Source of the DNA: Prado023 sp963697345
Lineage (GTDB): Bacteria; Actinomycetota; Actinomycetes; S36-B12; CAIYMF01
Length of the DNA stretch: 64,000 bases
Direction of reading: 5' to 3'
Assembly (NCBI GenBank): GCA_963697345.1
Contig: CAVONS010000007.1
Location: 480,614 to 544,613, forward strand
The position numbers were made by a program, and so were the translations under genes. This document shows positions 9,274-17,376 of the stretch, piece after piece. Position 1 is the stretch's first letter, and each line of letters begins with the position of its first letter. The notes beneath the pieces were generated by a model. The model did no database searches. It saw only the letters and a program-made list of their open reading frames with translations, and was not told where the DNA came from.

Positions 9274-9598
9274 AGAGCGGCTGCGCGTCGGCGAGCACCT
9301 GCTCGCGGATGTACTTGTTGATTGCCTTGCGGGAGACGAGGTCGACCGGTCGGCCGAACAGAGCTGCAAGCTCGTCCTCAAGATCGAACAGGCTGAAGCC
9401 CAGTCGGGCATCGGGCTTCAACACATAGAGCAGATCGACGTCGCTGTCGCGCCGATCTTCGTTGCGAGCGGCCGAGCCGAAGACCTCCAAGGAAGCGACT
9501 CCGTAGCGCTCGCACACTTCGCGCAAGCGCTCTGGGTCGACGTCCACGATTACCTCGCACGCGGAACGGGGAAGGCTCCGGTCTCGGTCCGATGGCAT
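9263..9598 (-). CDS. mntA: MntA-like minimal nucleotidyltransferase (antitoxin)
   Basis: A 111-residue protein from ATG 9598. The nucleotidyltransferase signature GS-x10-DxD is exact: G41-S42 and D53/D55 in GSAARNEDRRDSDVD. The C-terminus carries RPVDLVSRKAINKYIREQVL, typical of MNT partners of HEPN toxins. In known HepT-MntA systems this enzyme transfers AMP from ATP onto the HepT tyrosine and silences it. The ribosome site at 9598 is weak; an internal GTG 18 codons later, closer to a GAGGTA, would also keep the whole domain. The antitoxin is intact while its toxin is frameshifted. Confidence 0.85.
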   Translation of the reverse strand: MPSDRDRSLPRSACEVIVDVDPERLREVCERYGVASLEVFGSAARNEDRRDSDVDLLYVLKPDARLGFSLFDLEDELAALFGRPVDLVSRKAINKYIREQVLADAQPLYAA

Positions 9599-9627
9599 GA
9601 GATGCGGGGCAGGGGTGGGGCCGCGGG

Positions 9628-10170
9628 TTAGTCCCGCAGGAGTTCCTCGATCCGCGCGAGGGTGCGCTCCATGCTCTCCCGGGTGTGCTCTGCCAGCAGC
9701 GGCTTGAGCAGGAAGCGGGTCGGCAGGGCCTCGGTGCTCACGTCCCAGGTCTCCCGGATCCTGGTGCCGCCCTCGACGGGCTCGAGCTCGTAGCGCCATG
9801 TTCGTCCCGTGAACAGCAGCGTCAAGGGGGTCGGCGCGAGCGTTCGCCAGGCGATCCGGCGACCCTCCTCGAACTCCGTCACGACGTTGCGGGTCGCGTA
9901 GGGGACCCGCCAGTGCATGTCCATCCCGAAGGAGTCGCCCAGATCCAGTCGGCGCCCCTGGCTGCGGGCGCCCTGCACCGTCCCCGACCCGTCGAAGTCG
10001 CGGTGGCGCTCGGGCCGGGCGAGCAGGTCGAAGACCGCTTCCGGGGGCGCCGGGACGACGCGTTCGACGCAGACGGGCTCAGGACGCGGGCGGCGGGGAT
10101 GGCATGCCCCCAGTCTCGTCGCAAGCAGCAGGTGCCGCGACTTGCTCCCGGGACAGCGACTGGACATCAC
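9628..10170 (-). CDS. SRPBCC (START/polyketide cyclase-like) family protein
   Basis: About 180 residues. From residue 33 on it reads as a SRPBCC fold: VERVVPAPPEAVFDLLARPERHRDFDG is the usual first strand and helix pair, and the C-terminus has a long helix (LAEHTRESMERTLARIEELL). Members bind hydrophobic ligands in a deep pocket, and most are uncharacterised. The first 30 residues are Arg/Pro-rich and unlike the family, so the true start may be later, but no in-frame ATG, GTG or TTG exists between residue 2 and the domain. It ends 29 bases before the mntA-like start on the same strand and could be co-transcribed with it. Confidence 0.75.
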   Translation of the reverse strand: MMSSRCPGSKSRHLLLATRLGACHPRRPRPEPVCVERVVPAPPEAVFDLLARPERHRDFDGSGTVQGARSQGRRLDLGDSFGMDMHWRVPYATRNVVTEFEEGRRIAWRTLAPTPLTLLFTGRTWRYELEPVEGGTRIRETWDVSTEALPTRFLLKPLLAEHTRESMERTLARIEELLRD

Positions 10171-10313
10171 TGGTGTGGGCGTCGTCCGTGGGCGGGTGGG
10201 TCGGCTCTTGGGGCGCCGGGAGAACTGATCGCCAGAATTGCTCCACTGCCCCCTTCGTGATGGCCGAAGGCGACGTTGTCAGCCTTGGCGACCCGTGCCT
10301 GCGTCGGCGCCAT

Positions 10314-10793
10314 CTAGTCGAACGGGGTCACCCGACGTCCGAGGGTCATCCCGTTGGCGTCCGTCGCGACCCGGACCGGCAACTCGTTCGGGCTCTGGGT
10401 CTCGAACGGGGGCACCCGCCGACCGAGCGGCGCGCCGTTGGCGTCCACCGGGCCAGCCATTGTGATGCCGATCGGCAGGCTGGTCTCGAGGGGTGCGAGC
10501 CGGCGCCCGAAGTTCAGGCCATTGGCGTCGACGGGGCCCGCCACCCGCGAGATCACGTACGGTGCCGGAGCCTCGACCGTCTGGCTGTGTGCCCAGTAGC
10601 CGGCCCCGAACCCGACCGCGAGACTCACCGCACCTGCCAGGATCCCCACGACGAGGGGCTTGGTCGACCTTGCGGTCGGCGGTGCCTCCCGGCCGTACGC
10701 AGGCAGCTCCCACGAGGCCCTGATCGCCTCGTGGTGCTCCTCGGTGAGCACCTCAGGGACTGTGACCTCAGATCCTGTCTGGATCGTTGTCAT
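10314..10793 (-). CDS. Small membrane protein with three DANGxxxGRRxxPFE-type repeats
   Basis: ATG at 10793 sits behind GGAGGTGAGGAAG, a strong ribosome site, and gives 159 residues. About 45 polar residues are followed by one helix (LVVGILAGAVSLAVGFGAGYWA) and an outward tail with three copies of a motif: GPVDANGLNFGRRLAPLE, GPVDANGAPLGRRVPPFE and ATDANGMTLGRRVTPFD. The protein ends directly after the last copy. I recognise no named family. It is divergent from the large LuxR regulator with 127 bases between the starts, so the regulator may control it. A cell-surface peptide or ligand-display role is only a guess. Confidence 0.75.
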   Translation of the reverse strand: MTTIQTGSEVTVPEVLTEEHHEAIRASWELPAYGREAPPTARSTKPLVVGILAGAVSLAVGFGAGYWAHSQTVEAPAPYVISRVAGPVDANGLNFGRRLAPLETSLPIGITMAGPVDANGAPLGRRVPPFETQSPNELPVRVATDANGMTLGRRVTPFD

Positions 10794-10908
10794 CTTCCTC
10801 ACCTCCAACTCCTTCCACCTCCATGGTTGCTGGCGGGAGCGGTCGTTCACATCCGTCGGACTACCGGGATCGGGACCTCCTTCCCGGTCGCGGCGCCAGT
10901 TGCCGCGG

Positions 10909-10914
10909 TACCGT
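10909..10914 (+). promoter_or_regulatory. -10 hexamer of a probable leaderless promoter (LuxR gene)
   Basis: TACCGT, followed by exactly six bases and then the GTG at 10921. The GGGGAG between them is too close to act as a ribosome site. No clear -35 element is seen. Confidence 0.45.
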
Positions 10915-10920
10915 GGGGAG

Positions 10921-13767
10921 GTGCCTCGCCGGGGGAGCCGGCTGCTGGGCCGCTCCCATGAGATGGCCGCCCTGATGGCCCTGCTGGACCGGGCGGAGGT
11001 CGACCGCGCCGACCCGCAGCTCATCGTTGGGGAGGCGGGGATGGGCAAGACCGCCCTGCTCGATGAGTTCGCCGGGGCAGCGCGGCGCCGGGGCTGGCGA
11101 GTGGCCAGGGCCGCTGCTCCGCAGGGGGGTGAGGTGAGCCCCTTTGCGGTGGTGGAGGACCTCGCCCACTGCCTGCCCGAGCACGTCGAGCGCCTGGCCG
11201 AGGACGACGCACGCCTGCTGCGTGCGGCGTCCAGGGACGGGACGGTGGGTCCGGTTCCCGTCGCCGCGGCCCTGCTGCGCCTCCTCTCAGTCGCCGGCGC
11301 CGCCCAACCGCTGCTCCTGCTCGTCGACGACCTGCACTGGGCAGACTCCGGCTCTCTGGCCGCGATCTTCGTCGCCGTCGGGCGGCTGGGTCAGGATCGG
11401 GTGGCCGTGATTGCTGCGGCCCGTCCGCGACCAGCACTCGACCCGCGCCTGCACACGTGGCAGCGGATCGACGTGGGACCTCTGGCGCTCGACGCCTCCA
11501 GCGGCCTGCTGCTGCGGAGCCTGACTGATCGGGACTCCGCCACGCTGCCCGACGAGCGGCAGGCCGAACTACTGGCGGAGGCGCTCGGTCGCTGCCCGCT
11601 GGCCCTGGTCGAGGCCGGCCGACTGCTCTCGGCCGACCAGTTGACCGGCCATGCGGCGTTGCCCGACCCACTGCCCCTCGCGGAGCGCCTCGAGGCGGCG
11701 TGGGGGCGCAGCTGGTCGGCCCTGCCCGAGCCGACCAGGATCGCACTGCTGGCCCTGGCCGTGACCCAGGGGGCGGGCCGAGCGCTGACGGTCCGGCTGC
11801 TCGACGACCTGGGCCTGACCGCCGATGCCCTCGATCCGGCGGTAGCCGACCGGCTGCTCGACCCCCGCGCGGACAGCCGGGAGGGCCGCGCCCGCATGGC
11901 CCATCCGCTGATCCGCGACGCCGTCCTCACCGCGGCCGGCAGGCCTGCCGTGCGCGACATGCACATGCGGGCCGCTGACGCCGCCGAGGCCATCGGTCTG
12001 CCGCCGTCGGTTGTCATCGCTCATGTGGTGGCCGCGGCGGAACCCGGCGACGAGACGGCGCGGGCCCGGCTGCTGGTCGAGGCGGAACGCGCGGAGGCCG
12101 CGGGCCTCGGCGATCCCGCGGTGCACGCCCTGGTGGCCGCCGCCGAGCTCGCCCTCACCAACCGAGAACGCAGCCGGCTGGCGGCACGAGCGGCGCGCAC
12201 GCTGATGGAGTTCTCGACCGCCAGCACTGACGTCAGCCGGATCCTCGCCCTGGCCGACCTCCGGTTGCTTGAGCCCGGGGAGCGCTTCTGGGTGGAGTGG
12301 CTGCACAGCGAGTGGCTCGCGGAGGAGGACGTCGAGCGCGCCGAGTTGGCTCTGGAGACCGCGATCGAGCGGGCTGCCGAGATCGACAGCCCGATGCTGG
12401 CATGGATCAGGTTCAGTGCCCTGACCGGGGCCTGGGGGATGCTGGACGGGGAGACCGCCCTGCACCACGCCAGGGCGATGCTCCTGCTGGCGGACCGGTC
12501 GAACTCCGACGACGAGGGGCGCATGCCGGTCTGGGCCTGTCGGGCCATGGACGCCCTGACCCTGTTCCAGGTCGGTGACGTCGAGGCCGCCCATGCCGGG
12601 CTCGAGGCGGTCCGGGCGAGCTCGCGGCGCTGGCGGCCCACCACCGGCGGCAACCTGGTCGAGCGGCTGCAGGTGGCCGCCGTGGACGCGGAGATGAGCC
12701 AGCTGGATCCATGGGTGGACGGGCGGATCGAGGAGCTGGCCGGGCTGCTGGTCGCTGATCCGGGGCAGACCCTGGGATTCCTGCGCAGGATCCAGGCTGA
12801 GCGGGCCCTGCGCCGGGGCCACCTGAGCGCGGCGCGCTCGCTCATCGACGAGGCCCGGCTGCTGGGGTTCGGCGCAGCCTCCAGGGCCTACGCGGTCGAC
12901 CGGCTCAGTGTCTCCGTGCGGATCGCGGCCGCCATGGGAGACGTCGCCGAGGTGGCGGCCGAGGCGGCCGAGCTGCGCGCTGGCGCGCGGCGCATGGGCT
13001 GGCGGCAACTCGTAATCGCCGCGGATCGCGCGCAGGGCGTGCTGGCGCTATCCGAGGGTCGCCTCGACGACGCATTGACCCATCTCGAGCCCGTGGCGGA
13101 CGTGCCCCTGCTCGGCAGGGGGCCGTGGGACTCGGTGCCCCTGGGCCGAGCCGACCTCGTGGAAGCCCTGAGTCGCTCCGGGGAGGACGACCGCGCCGCC
13201 GAGGTCGCAGCCGCGCTGGCCGGCATCCTTGGCCACTCGCCGGACCCCCTCGCCCGCGCCCTGGTGGCCCGGCTGGAAGGTCTGGTCACCCAGGGGGATC
13301 TCGCGCACCGGGCGTTCGGCCTGGCCATCGCCGCCTTCGGCGCAGGCGGTGATCCGTTCGAGCAGGCGCGGACCCGCCTGCTGCTCGGCGAGCTGCTGCG
13401 TCGGGAACGCCAGATCGCGCCGGCCCGCCACGAGTTGCGCCTCGCGGCAGCCGCGTTCGAGCACATGGGAGCACCCATCTGGGCAGCTCGTGCCCTGGGC
13501 GAGCTGCGCGCCACCGGTGCCCGCGTGCCGGCCCCGACCCCGAACGCGCTCACGACGCTGACCCCGCAGGAGCGCCGTGTCGCCGAGGCTGTGGCGAGCG
13601 GCGCCTCGGACCGGCAGGCCGCCGCCGACCTGTTCCTGTCACCGCGGACGGTGGCATACCACCTGTCGTCGGTCTACCGGAAGCTCGGAATCTCGAACAG
13701 GTCCGCCCTGGCGACTCGGCTCGCGCAGGCTCCGGCGGACCCGCCAGACGGAGCATCCGATCGGTAG
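10921..13767 (+). CDS. LuxR family regulator with AAA ATPase domain (LAL/MalT-like)
   Basis: From GTG 10921 the protein is 948 residues. An N-terminal STAND-type ATPase has a Walker A GEAGMGKT (37-44) and a Walker B LLLLVDDLHWAD (about 136-147). A long helical region follows, as in tetratricopeptide-type sensor arms (about 400-870). The C-terminal LuxR helix-turn-helix starts at LTPQERRVAEAVASGASDRQ and continues to YRKLGISNRSAL. This is the architecture of large ATP-binding regulators of the LuxR family, which oligomerise on an inducer and activate transcription. The start is supported by a leaderless promoter. The divergent repeat membrane protein is the nearest candidate target. The inducer is unknown. 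Confidence 0.9.
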   Translation: MPRRGSRLLGRSHEMAALMALLDRAEVDRADPQLIVGEAGMGKTALLDEFAGAARRRGWRVARAAAPQGGEVSPFAVVEDLAHCLPEHVERLAEDDARLLRAASRDGTVGPVPVAAALLRLLSVAGAAQPLLLLVDDLHWADSGSLAAIFVAVGRLGQDRVAVIAAARPRPALDPRLHTWQRIDVGPLALDASSGLLLRSLTDRDSATLPDERQAELLAEALGRCPLALVEAGRLLSADQLTGHAALPDPLPLAERLEAAWGRSWSALPEPTRIALLALAVTQGAGRALTVRLLDDLGLTADALDPAVADRLLDPRADSREGRARMAHPLIRDAVLTAAGRPAVRDMHMRAADAAEAIGLPPSVVIAHVVAAAEPGDETARARLLVEAERAEAAGLGDPAVHALVAAAELALTNRERSRLAARAARTLMEFSTASTDVSRILALADLRLLEPGERFWVEWLHSEWLAEEDVERAELALETAIERAAEIDSPMLAWIRFSALTGAWGMLDGETALHHARAMLLLADRSNSDDEGRMPVWACRAMDALTLFQVGDVEAAHAGLEAVRASSRRWRPTTGGNLVERLQVAAVDAEMSQLDPWVDGRIEELAGLLVADPGQTLGFLRRIQAERALRRGHLSAARSLIDEARLLGFGAASRAYAVDRLSVSVRIAAAMGDVAEVAAEAAELRAGARRMGWRQLVIAADRAQGVLALSEGRLDDALTHLEPVADVPLLGRGPWDSVPLGRADLVEALSRSGEDDRAAEVAAALAGILGHSPDPLARALVARLEGLVTQGDLAHRAFGLAIAAFGAGGDPFEQARTRLLLGELLRRERQIAPARHELRLAAAAFEHMGAPIWAARALGELRATGARVPAPTPNALTTLTPQERRVAEAVASGASDRQAAADLFLSPRTVAYHLSSVYRKLGISNRSALATRLAQAPADPPDGASDR

Positions 13768-13815
13768 GAGCTAGAGGGCGCCGTTGATGCCGACTGAGGC
13801 TGGGCCGCCGACTCG

Positions 13816-13844
13816 CCTCCCGCTCAAGGACGCTCAGCGGGAGG
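13816..13844 (+). terminator. Hairpin after the LuxR gene
   Basis: A perfect 9-base stem, CCTCCCGCT (13816-13824) and AGCGGGAGG (13836-13844), with an 11-base loop, 49 bases after the LuxR stop and in the gap between two convergent genes. There is no T tract, as is common in actinobacteria. Confidence 0.5.
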
Positions 13845-13994
13845 TCCGCGGCGCCGGCCCGAAGTTGCCGGCCGGGCGCGTCACCGCCCTCTGGTTTGGG
13901 GGCCTTCGTCGTGAGGTCCATCCGTGGAGCCCCGGTCCGGGGGCGCCGATCCGCAACAGGCGTGACGCCGAGGCTGCCCGGGACGGGTCGCGCC

Positions 13995-15002
13995 CTACTC
14001 CCCCGGGTAGGCGAGCCCGACCTGGCGACGGATCTCGTCCATCGTCCCCATCACCTCGAGGGAGGCCTGCCAGCTCATGCGCGGGCTCTGGGGCAGGCCA
14101 GCCGTCACGCACCGTGCCACTTCCGCGGCCTCGTACTGCAGGCCGCCTTCGATCCGGCCGTCGAAAGTCCAGCCGTTCCCGTCGTCGCGCACCACGTCAA
14201 AGGTGGTTGGGGCATAGAACGCCCCGGCTACCTCGATCCGACCCGCGGATCCGAAGACGACGGCCGTGGTCGGGGTGCGGGCCCACAGCGTGGTGTGCAG
14301 TGAGGCCTGTGCACGCCCACCGAACCCGAGCGCCACGCTCACCTGGCCATCCACCCCGGTGGGCGTCGGCGACCCGAGCGCGCGCACCCGGTCCGGCATT
14401 CCCAGCAGGTCGTGCGCGAACGACACCGGATAGACCCCGAGGTCGAGCAGCGCACCCCCGGCCAGCTCCGGGTTGTGCAGCCGATGGGCGTCGGGAAGGT
14501 GCCCCATGTTCTGGCCATGGTCAGCGATCAGGCCGACCACGTCGCCGATCTCCCCTCTGGCCAGCACCTCGCGCAGGGCCGCCACATGTGGCAGGAACCG
14601 AGTCCACATGGCCTCCATGACGAAGACGCCGGCGGCCCGGGCGGCGTCGAACACCTGCCCGGCTTCCGCGGCGTTACGGGTGAAGGCCTTCTCGACCAGG
14701 ACGTGCTTGCCCGCGCCGATCGCGAGCAGGGCATGCACCAGGTGCTCGGAGTGGGGCGACGCAACGTACACCGCCTGCACGGAAGGATCCTCGACGAGCT
14801 CGGCGTAGCTGCCGTACCCCGTGGGTACCCCGTGCGCCGTAGCGAACCCCCGCGCCCGCTCGCGCGACCGAGACCCGACCGCCACCACACGCGAGCGTGT
14901 GTAGCGATGCAGGGCGTCGGTGAACGCGCCGGCAATCCCACCAGGGGCAAGAACCCCCCAGCGCAACTCCGGAGCGTCGATCGGATCGTCAGGGGGACTC
15001 AT
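13995..15002 (-). CDS. Gfo/Idh/MocA family oxidoreductase
   Basis: 335 residues from ATG 15002. The N-terminal Rossmann fold has LRWGVLAPGGIAGAF (a variant of GxGxxG, residues about 13-27). The family signature AGKHVLVEKAF, with the catalytic-site lysine in EK, lies near residue 95. The C-terminal half is the alpha/beta substrate domain with GGALLDLGVYPVSF, a hallmark of the family. These enzymes oxidise or reduce sugars and related alcohols with NAD(P). It is related to the two other family members at 60.8-63.4 kb, especially the 323-residue one. A TAGGTT hexamer ends six bases before the ATG and no ribosome site is visible, so the message may be leaderless. The substrate is unknown. Confidence 0.9.
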   Translation of the reverse strand: MSPPDDPIDAPELRWGVLAPGGIAGAFTDALHRYTRSRVVAVGSRSRERARGFATAHGVPTGYGSYAELVEDPSVQAVYVASPHSEHLVHALLAIGAGKHVLVEKAFTRNAAEAGQVFDAARAAGVFVMEAMWTRFLPHVAALREVLARGEIGDVVGLIADHGQNMGHLPDAHRLHNPELAGGALLDLGVYPVSFAHDLLGMPDRVRALGSPTPTGVDGQVSVALGFGGRAQASLHTTLWARTPTTAVVFGSAGRIEVAGAFYAPTTFDVVRDDGNGWTFDGRIEGGLQYEAAEVARCVTAGLPQSPRMSWQASLEVMGTMDEIRRQVGLAYPGE

Positions 15003-15008
15003 CAGGCC

Positions 15009-15014
15009 AACCTA
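15009..15014 (-). promoter_or_regulatory. -10 hexamer of a probable leaderless promoter (Gfo/Idh/MocA gene)
   Basis: On the reverse strand TAGGTT is followed by six bases and the ATG at 15002. This is the same layout as several other genes in the window. Confidence 0.45.
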
Positions 15015-15076
15015 CCCGCGCCCGATGGAACGTCCAGGTTGGATCCGAGAGCACTGAAATCGCAACCCGCACGTCC

Positions 15077-15277
15077 GCCGGCTCCGCTGGGGACCCACCG
15101 ACACGTCGCGGAACCAGCGTCGATCGACGCGATGGTCGAGGAGGCGGTCGCGTTCATGGTTGCGATCAGGTCGAAGCCCTTGTCCACGTGTAGCACGGTG
15201 AGCCCAGCGAGTTCGGCTGCGGCGGCGATGAGCAGGGAGAAGCTCGTGTTCGTGACCATGCATTCCATCAGGATCAT
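15077..15277 (-). pseudogene. Remnant of a VapC-type PIN-domain toxin
   Basis: One reverse frame reads LLIAAAAELAGLTVLHVDKG followed by FDLIA, which is the conserved C-terminal block of VapC toxins (xLIAAxAxxxGLxVLHxDxDFDxIA). It then reaches CRWVPSGAG, like the usual VapC end. The N-terminal half with the first catalytic acidic residues is absent from both strands upstream, and about 16 residues appear inserted between the two blocks. No VapB antitoxin is seen. The third acidic position is a glycine (DKGFD). This is a dead fragment, not a gene. Confidence 0.6.
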
Positions 15278-15621
15278 CGCAGCCGCCAGCCTCGCTGCGG
15301 TTCCCGGAGCTGCTGCCGCGCCCGCAGGCGTCCCACGCCACCAGGTCTCATCGCTCCCGAGCCTGGGGCTGGAACGCAGACCACCACCCCGGACCCTTCC
15401 GGATGCGGCGCTGGCCGGTTCCTGGTTTGCGCCCCAACGCTGGGAGCGTCGGCGGGGGTCCCGGCGGCAGCACTGCGGGCGATGGAATCAGAGCTGCGGT
15501 CACCCATCCCGGCCGCGTACAACGTCCCCCCGGCGGCCATGCGCGCCCTCGAAACGGAGGTCGGGCAGTCGGCCAGCCCGGCGCACAACCCGGGCGGCGA
15601 ACCCTGAGCAGCGAATCGGGC

Positions 15622-17376
15622 TCAGGATTCTGGGCCGGTCTTCGGCGTCTCCGGTTGGGCCGGGGCCACCTGCGGATGCGCGGTCATGTAGGCCTTGGCC
15701 GCCTCGTCCACCGACGGATACACGTGTCCGGCGCCCATCCCGGACTCGACGCCGGAGACCTGCAGAACCTCCCTGAGCCTGCCGTTCGGTTCCGCCACGA
15801 CGAAAGTGATCTCGCGATCGTGCAGGTAGCTGATGAGATCGAGCAACGTGGAGGTTCCCGTGAAGTCCGCGTAGGCGGTTGCCTCCGCGTCGAGCACCAC
15901 CCAGTTGACCGGCTCGTCGGTCGCCTCAAGCATCGCCTTGAGCTGGTCGGCGAACCCTTGGGCGTTGCCGAAGAAGAGGGCACTCTCCCACCGCACGACG
16001 ACCAGGCCCGGGAGGGTGCGCCCCCCGGGTAGTCGCTGGATGTTCTGCCAGGCATTGCCCACATCACTGCGCGCCAGGACCACGACCGAGGTACGGGCGG
16101 CCGCCATCAGCACGTTCCACAGGGACAGGACGACGGCGATGATGATCCCCTGCAGAAGCCCGAAGACCAGGGCACCGGCGAAGGCGACGATTCCGGTCCA
16201 GAAGTCCTGTCGGTTCTGCCGCCAGAGTGCGCGGAAGGTGCGTACGTCGAGCAGGCCGACTCCCGCCGCGATGACGACGGCACCCAGCGCCGCCGACGGC
16301 AGAGGGGCCAGGGCAGAGGCGAACAACACCAGGATCACCCCGATCACTATCACGCCGACGAGGTTGGCCACCTGACTCTTGCCCCCAGCATCGGCTGCCA
16401 CAGCCGTGCGCGAGTCGCTGGCCGAGACGGGCAGCCCGCCCACGAGCCCGGAGAACGCACTGGCCGTCCCCAGGCCGAACAGGTCGCGGTTCGCGTTGAC
16501 CCGGTACTTGTTCCGCTCGGCGAAGACGGTCGAGGTCACGGTGGTGTCGGCGAACCCCATCAGGGCCACTGCGAAGGCCGGGAGCAGCAGGACGCCCAAC
16601 TCGCCGAACTCCGCGGTGGGCAGCGCGATGGAGGGTAGCCCCGGGGGCAGGGCACCCACGACGGCCAGCCCGTCGGCCGCCAGATCGAACACCGCCGACA
16701 CGGCCAGCGCGACCAGGACGGCCACCAGCGCGCCCGGGATCCGGGGCGCGAACCGGCGAAGACCGAAGATGATCACCAGACATCCGACACCAACCGCGAG
16801 CGAGAGCCCGAACGTGTCACCGAGGTTCTTCACCAACTCAACAGCCGCAGGGATGACGTCCTCGGAATCAACGTCGTACCCGAGGATCTTGGGTGCCTGC
16901 TTGACGATGATCGTGACGGCCAGGGCGTTCATGTAGCCCACGAGGACCGGCTTGGAGATGAAGTTGGCGATGATCCCTGCCTTCAGCAGGCCAGCCAGGA
17001 CCAGGATGCCGCCAGCGATGAGCGCGATCAGAGCCGCAGTCCCCGTCAGCACGTCGGCGGCAGCCCCCACGCCCACAATCGGGACCAGGGCTGCAGCCAA
17101 CAGGGTCGAGGTCGAGGAGTCCGGCCCGACCACCAGCTGCCGCGACGAGCCGAGCAGGGCGTAGCCCACGATCGCACCCATCGTCGCGTACAACCCGACC
17201 TCGGGTGGCAGCCCAGCCAACGTGGCATAGGCCATGCCCTGGGGGACCATCACCACACCCAGCGCGATGCCGGCCACCACGTCCCGCGGGATCCACGAGG
17301 TCTGGAACCCTGCCCGCCACGGCATCAGCCATCCGGGCTTCCCTCCGGTCGGGGCCGGAGCGTCCGGCGAGGTCAC
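15622..17376 (-). CDS. SulP family inorganic anion transporter with STAS domain
   Basis: 584 residues from GTG 17376. The first about 420 residues hold 12-14 membrane helices of the SulP/SLC26 type, with GLPPEVGLYATMGAIVGYAL and VGPDSSTSTLLAAAL among the conserved blocks. The C-terminus (about 450-560) is a cytoplasmic STAS domain (ESALFFGNAQGFADQL, DAEATAYADFTGTSTLLDL). Family members move sulfate, bicarbonate or other anions, usually with sodium or protons. The start overlaps the stop of the glycosidase-like gene by four bases (GTGA), so translation is coupled. Which anion is carried cannot be told from the sequence; in the STAS domain the usual phospho-Ser/Thr segment reads DFTGTSTL. Confidence 0.93.
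   Translation of the reverse strand: MTSPDAPAPTGGKPGWLMPWRAGFQTSWIPRDVVAGIALGVVMVPQGMAYATLAGLPPEVGLYATMGAIVGYALLGSSRQLVVGPDSSTSTLLAAALVPIVGVGAAADVLTGTAALIALIAGGILVLAGLLKAGIIANFISKPVLVGYMNALAVTIIVKQAPKILGYDVDSEDVIPAAVELVKNLGDTFGLSLAVGVGCLVIIFGLRRFAPRIPGALVAVLVALAVSAVFDLAADGLAVVGALPPGLPSIALPTAEFGELGVLLLPAFAVALMGFADTTVTSTVFAERNKYRVNANRDLFGLGTASAFSGLVGGLPVSASDSRTAVAADAGGKSQVANLVGVIVIGVILVLFASALAPLPSAALGAVVIAAGVGLLDVRTFRALWRQNRQDFWTGIVAFAGALVFGLLQGIIIAVVLSLWNVLMAAARTSVVVLARSDVGNAWQNIQRLPGGRTLPGLVVVRWESALFFGNAQGFADQLKAMLEATDEPVNWVVLDAEATAYADFTGTSTLLDLISYLHDREITFVVAEPNGRLREVLQVSGVESGMGAGHVYPSVDEAAKAYMTAHPQVAPAQPETPKTGPES

Noticed and set aside
15258..15606. A possible forward secreted protein (MHSIRIIAAASLAAVPGAAA, continuing in another frame)
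   Set aside because: It needs a frameshift, has no ribosome site and lies opposite the VapC remnant; the resemblance to a signal peptide is not enough.
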